Source: Chlamydomonas sphaeroides (Eukaryota > Chlorophyta > Chlorophyceae > Chlamydomonadales > Chlamydomonadaceae). Taken from it: 11,140 nt of DNA. The notes below the pieces were generated by a model. The model saw only the letters and a program-made list of their open reading frames with translations. It was not told the origin of the DNA and did not search any database. Of the stretch, positions 7,576-11,140 are shown one piece after another. The stretch spans positions 9,562 to 20,701 of the forward strand of contig BDDC01001582.1 of the NCBI GenBank assembly GCA_001662425.1, read 5' to 3'. The translations under genes were made by a program, and so were the position numbers. The first letter of the stretch is position 1, and each line of letters begins with the position of its first letter.

Positions 7576-10500
7576 CAGCGGCTGTGGCGCCGGCGGCGGC
7601 GCAGGCTTGGCGGCGCAGCAGGCGCCCCCTGCCCCTGCGCCGCCTCCCTGGCCGCCGCCTCCCTGGCCGCCGCCTCCCTGCTCCACGCTGGCGGTGTCGC
7701 GCGAGGGCGGTATGTCGATGGCGGGGTTGGCTGCGAAGAAGCCGTCGGGCTTGAGCGAGAAGCCGCACACCTTGGGGCCGGTAGGAGGGAGGGAGATGGG
7801 AATCAAGAGACTGGCGCAGGCCCAGGGCGGAGTGGTCGTCTCCGCCCCGGACCCCTAGCGCCCCACTACGTTCCAGGCCCCGGTGCCAAGGGGCGCCGCC
7901 GCGGGCCCAGGCGCCTCACACTTCCCCGAGGCGCCGCTCTGCCGCTGGGTGCATCACCCTCCCCTCCCCTGCCGCCACCACCCCTTCTGCCCCGCTGCCC
8001 CAATGCGTAGGCCCACGTCACACGCAACCCCGCACGCCCTCGCTTTCCACTGGCCCTGCCCCTTCCCCCCCACCTCCACGGGCATGACCGGCCAGTCCTC
8101 CACCCTCGGCACGTGCGTCACCCCAAACGAGTACCACAGCACCGGGTCGGCGCCCGCCAGGGGCCGGGCCTGGGGTCAGATAAGGGCGGTGGGAGGGACA
8201 GGGGACTGAGAGGAGAGCGAGGGGGCGAGCGGCAGTCCGGACGTCGTGCGCATTGCGAGGACCCAGGGGCAGAGGACCCGAGGCCGCAGGCGCACCTGCC
8301 CGCTCAAGGCTGCGTCCCGTCCCCTTCCTGCCCACCCACCGTCTTGGTCCACTCCGCCAGCCCCAGGCAGCGGCTGCTTTGCACCACGTGCTCGCCTTTG
8401 GGGGCAGAGGGGGAGGAGGGGGTCCGGTAGGCATGAGCTGATCGCCGTACTGTGAGGCAGCACGCGAGCAAAACACATGCCGGCACACGCACTACCAAAC
8501 CTCCACTCCCCTTCCCTCACCCGCGGGGTAGCGCTGGCCGTCGTCATGCGAGGCAGCACACGGGCAAAACACTCTCCCCGCCCCCTCCCCCCCCACCTTC
8601 CCCCTCACCCGCAGGGTAGCGCTGGCCGTCCTGGTGCGGCGTCACCCACAGCTGCTTGGTGGCGAACAGCGCGCGGGCGGCCACCAGGGAGGAGGGCGAG
8701 GCGTGCATCGAAGGGCCTGTGTGCGGGGGGCGGGGGGAAAAGGGGGAGAGGGAGGAGGGGGGAAAGATCGCAGCAGGCACGCACCGCGTGCGGCCGTGCG
8801 CTGCCGCGTGTGGTCCTTGATGCTCTCTTGCCCCGCTAGGGGTCCCCGAGCCCCGCCCCACACCAGCCCGTCAAGGCCCCCCGCCCAGCCCCCCCACGCG
8901 GCCAGCCCTCTTCCAACCGCGCAGCTCACTCGCTGCGCGCAGCCAAGCAGGCTGTGCCAAGCATCATACCCATGAAGCTTTCACACCCTCACCACCCCTG
9001 CAGTCCCCCCCCTCGGCATGCCGGCCGCCCACTCACTGGCCGCGGGCATGAGGCGGTAGGCCACGGGGCGGCCGGACACCGGGTTGGGGCGGGCGGGGTT
9101 GGAGATGGTCCTGGGGGGGGAGGGGTAAGGAGAGGGGGCGGGAGGAGTCCAGGGTGGGGGGCGGCACGGGTGAGGGCCCCGAAAGGTGCGCAGGCGGCCC
9201 AGCCGGCGTAGGGCCTCAGGGAGCCCGGGCGGCGGAGGGGGCGTGCCGGCAGCCCGCCCGCCGGGCCCTCCCTCGCTTGCCGTCCCCCCGCTGCCTCTCC
9301 CACCCTCGGCCCCTGATCCCTGTGCCCCAGCCCCCGGTGGCTCACCAGAAGCGCGCGGCCGCGGGGTTGGTTGCCCTGCCTCCCTGGGCGGTGGACGTGA
9401 GCGGCGTGGCTACCAGGCGGAAGCCGTTGGCGTGCGGGCTGCGGGGGGGTGGGGGGTGGGGACCAAGGGGCGGGGAGCGGGTCATGAACAGGGGAGGGGG
9501 CTCGACAGATGGATTGGCCAGCGGCGTCGGCTCTTGCATCCCCCCCCCCCGCGCTGCAGGTCCTGCCCAGCCTCGCCCGCTGAGAGCCCCGGGCATCCCC
9601 CCCTCCTAGCTGTCTCCTTCCCATCCCACCCCACCTCCCCTCGCCCTCCCTCCCCCCAGTCCCCCTCCCTCCCTCCCTCACTTGTGGGGCGGCCCCGCGG
9701 GCATGGGCTGCGCCTCCACCTCCGACACCACCAGGTCCCTGTGGGTGGGAGGGGGGGGGGAGGAGGGATGGGGCTGTATGTATAGGGGGGGTGAGAAGGA
9801 CAGGCGACGAACGAAGCGACGCTGCGTGCCCTCTGTCCACACTCCCCAATCTGGCTGCCCATTCCCCTTCCCTCCTGTCCCCACCTGCCGCCGTTGTCGT
9901 CGTCCACCGCCGGGTCCAGGCGCATGCAAAAGAAGTGCTGGTGGGCGGTGGCGTTGACGCCCGGGGCCACGCGCACGCCGTAGGGCGGGTCGGCCTCGGA
10001 GTGGGGCGCAGCGCTGCAGGGGGGCCGGGGGGGGGGAGAGGGAGTGGGTAGGGGTAGGGGGGGAGGGGATGGGGGAGTGAGGAGGGCGCAGGGGGCGGCG
10101 ATGGCCGGACCTGCGCACCCACCTGTAGGACAGTATGGCGGTTAACACACGAACACACCTGCCCTTCCCTTCCCCTACACCTCATCCCTTCCCCTCCCCT
10201 CACCTGGTGGACAGGATGCCGGTGAGCTTGAGCTCAAACGCCAGCGAGCCGTCCTGGTAGAAGTACCAGTAGAGGCAGTACTCGTAGTTCTGAGGGTGGG
10301 AGGGGGGAGGGGGAGGGGGCAGGGGGCAGGAGGTAAGGAGGAGATGCATCGGAGCCCCTCTTGGGCGCGGGGCGTGTGCGTGCCCAGTATGGCCCACATG
10401 GTGGCAGCCAGCGCCACCACGGGGCGTGCTGGCCCTGCTCACCACCGGCTTTCACCTGCCCGTGTCCCGACACACGCACACGCCAAGCCCTCCACCCCCC

Positions 10501-11018
10501 CTTCCCCCCCAAACCCGCCATCCACCCCCCTCACCATGAAGGTGCTGACCATGCTCACCACCAGCCTCCTCGACCGCCGCACCTCGCTGTGCCCGGTGCG
10601 GCAGTCCCAGTGCTGCGGCCCGGCAAGGTGGGGGGGGGGAGGGAGGGCAGGCGGGAGGTGAGGTGGACGCGGGCGTGGGGCGAGAGGGAGGAAGGGAGGT
10701 AGAGCGGCGGGCGGTGGAGGGGCTGGATGTATAAATCTCGTCCCCCGCCGGCCCCTCTCCCCCACACCTTCCACAGCAGCCCCGCGTCCTCCTCGTGGAC
10801 GCACACGGCCTTGCGGATCACCACCGGCTCGCCCCTGATTGGTGGCAGGGGAGGGGGCGGGGAGGGGGCCGAGGGTTGTTAGCAGGCTAGCATAGCTGAA
10901 TATACGTACGAGCTTCATGTATGTATGTGTGTTGCTGTTTATCGTTCCTCACTTGGCGTTGTTGACGGTGGCGTCCAGGTAGGCGATGGAGCCCAGGCAG
11001 TCGCAGCCCAGCTCCAGG
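7564..11018 (-). CDS. Copper-containing (TPQ) amine oxidase, C-terminal part, peroxisomal; 5' end outside the window
   Basis: It oxidises primary amines to aldehydes, releasing ammonia and H2O2 (EC 1.4.3.21 type; substrate not predictable). Twelve exons, minus strand: 11018-10953, 10834-10768, 10612-10535, 10289-10204, 10013-9885, 9738-9682, 9438-9346, 9110-9037, 8716-8609, 8395-8340, 8169-8074, 7770-7564. All eleven introns are GT-AG, all phases agree, and about 371 residues result. In order they show LELGCDCLG; VCVHEEDAGLLWK; RTGHSEVRRSRRLVVS; NYEY with the tyrosine that becomes topaquinone; HQHFF (two copper ligands); NPHANGF; SGRPVAYRL; KQLWVTPHQDGQRYPAG; VLWYSFGVTHVPRVEDWPVM (third copper ligand); and GFSLKPDGFF. 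After PAIDIPP comes a tail with QGGGG repeats, a Cys pair, a Pro-rich stretch and a final Ser-Lys-Leu before TGA, a canonical PTS1. The N-terminal domains and catalytic-base aspartate motif lie beyond position 11140. Green algae use such enzymes to gain nitrogen from amines; that use here is inference. Confidence 0.93.
7641..7680 (-). repeat. 15-bp in-frame tandem repeat encoding QGGGG units
   Basis: CGCCTCCCTGGCCGC on the plus strand recurs with a 15-bp period at 7641 (partly preceded by similar sequence), 7656 and 7671. Read on the minus strand it encodes repeated Gln-Gly4 units, part of the flexible linker between the oxidase core and the PTS1. Confidence 0.85.
8113..8115 (-). other. Third copper-ligand histidine codon
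   Basis: CAC within GVTHVPRVEDWPVM, the conserved C-terminal copper-binding motif of copper amine oxidases. Confidence 0.88.
8454..8630. repeat. Imperfect tandem duplication across an amine oxidase exon/intron boundary
   Basis: Two paired segments define the duplication. Plus-strand 8604-8630 covers the end of exon 8716-8609 with its GTGAG donor; it recurs at 8516-8542 inside the following intron with one mismatch in 27 (offset 88). GAGGCAGCAC...GCAAAACAC at 8454-8476 recurs at 8550-8572 with two mismatches in 23 (offset 96). The unit is therefore about 90 bp, and the spacer has diverged in length. The intronic copy keeps codons for DGQRYPAG and an intact donor. Confidence 0.85.
9935..9943 (-). 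other. HQH copper-ligand codons
   Basis: CAC CAG CAC encodes His-Gln-His in APGVNATAHQHFF. The two histidines are the first pair of copper ligands in the amine oxidase family. They lie about 50 residues after the TPQ tyrosine, the usual spacing. Confidence 0.92.
10284..10286 (-). other. TPQ cofactor tyrosine codon
   Basis: TAC in T-F-M-N-Y-E-Y, which fits the T-x-x-N-Y-(D/E) consensus in which the tyrosine is self-processed to topaquinone. The consensus spans the junction of exons 10612-10535 and 10289-10204. Confidence 0.92.
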
Positions 11019-11140
11019 CTGGGGGGAGGAAGGGGGGTAAGAGGGGCAGAGGGGAGGGGGGAGGGGAGGGGAGGGGAGGGGGTCGTGCCAGGGCGGCAAC
11101 CCCAGACACACCAAGGCGGCACCCAGACAGACATGACGGG
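11019..11140 (-). other. Partial amine oxidase intron running off the right edge
   Basis: The minus strand ends in a pyrimidine tract and CCCCAG before the exon at 11018. On the plus strand, 11050-11082 is a run of GGGG/GGGGGG blocks separated by single A residues, a strong G-quadruplex pattern on the template strand. The upstream exon and its donor are outside the window. Confidence 0.75.

Noticed and set aside
8989..10203. 404-codon minus-strand open frame in the amine oxidase region
   Set aside because: It reads through five introns out of frame with the conserved motifs; the spliced model explains the sequence far better.
10731..10737. TATAAAT on the plus strand resembling a TATA box
   Set aside because: It lies inside an amine oxidase intron with no plus-strand gene downstream.
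1..11140. Mobile element, CRISPR array, tRNA/rRNA, or a novel multi-gene defence or biosynthetic system
   Set aside because: I see no transposase, terminal repeats, spaced repeats or RNA folds, and the three genes belong to unrelated housekeeping or unknown families.

Overview
The window looks like nuclear DNA of a green alga (Chlorophyta, probably Chlorophyceae or Trebouxiophyceae). It is very GC-rich. Its genes are split by short GT-AG introns whose acceptors are mostly CAG behind C-rich tracts, often long C homopolymers on the coding strand. Its proteins are rich in Ala, Gly and Pro. The species cannot be named from sequence alone.

Layout, left to right; all three supported genes are on the minus strand. 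(1) Positions 1-629 hold no supported gene and include a GGCC-rich block at the left edge. (2) Positions 630-1142 hold a small three-exon gene for an oxidoreductase-like (PF09791 / OXLD1-type) protein, probably mitochondrial, pieced together from exons that do not lie in one open frame. (3) Positions 1143-2235 are intergenic and carry a 10-bp tandem repeat. (4) Positions 2236-5427 hold a three-exon gene for a protein of about 972 residues ending in a MYND-type zinc finger. (5) Positions 5428-7563 are intergenic, with a 25-bp direct repeat carrying CACGTG motifs and a speculative plus-strand exon. (6) Positions 7564 to beyond the right edge hold the 3' part of a copper-containing amine oxidase gene. 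Twelve exons and eleven complete introns were resolved and agree in phase throughout. They cover the TPQ tyrosine, all three copper histidines and a C-terminal Ser-Lys-Leu peroxisomal signal.

The genes do not look functionally linked: one is a peroxisomal amine oxidase, one a MYND protein of unknown role, one an organellar oxidoreductase-like protein. The window reads as ordinary chromosome, and I see no mobile element, CRISPR array, RNA gene or novel multi-gene system. The points most worth checking are the amine oxidase C-terminus, where a PTS1 and stop codon overlap a perfect splice donor; a tandem duplication that copies the end of one amine oxidase exon with its donor into the next intron; and the small OXLD1-like gene with an ambiguous second acceptor.
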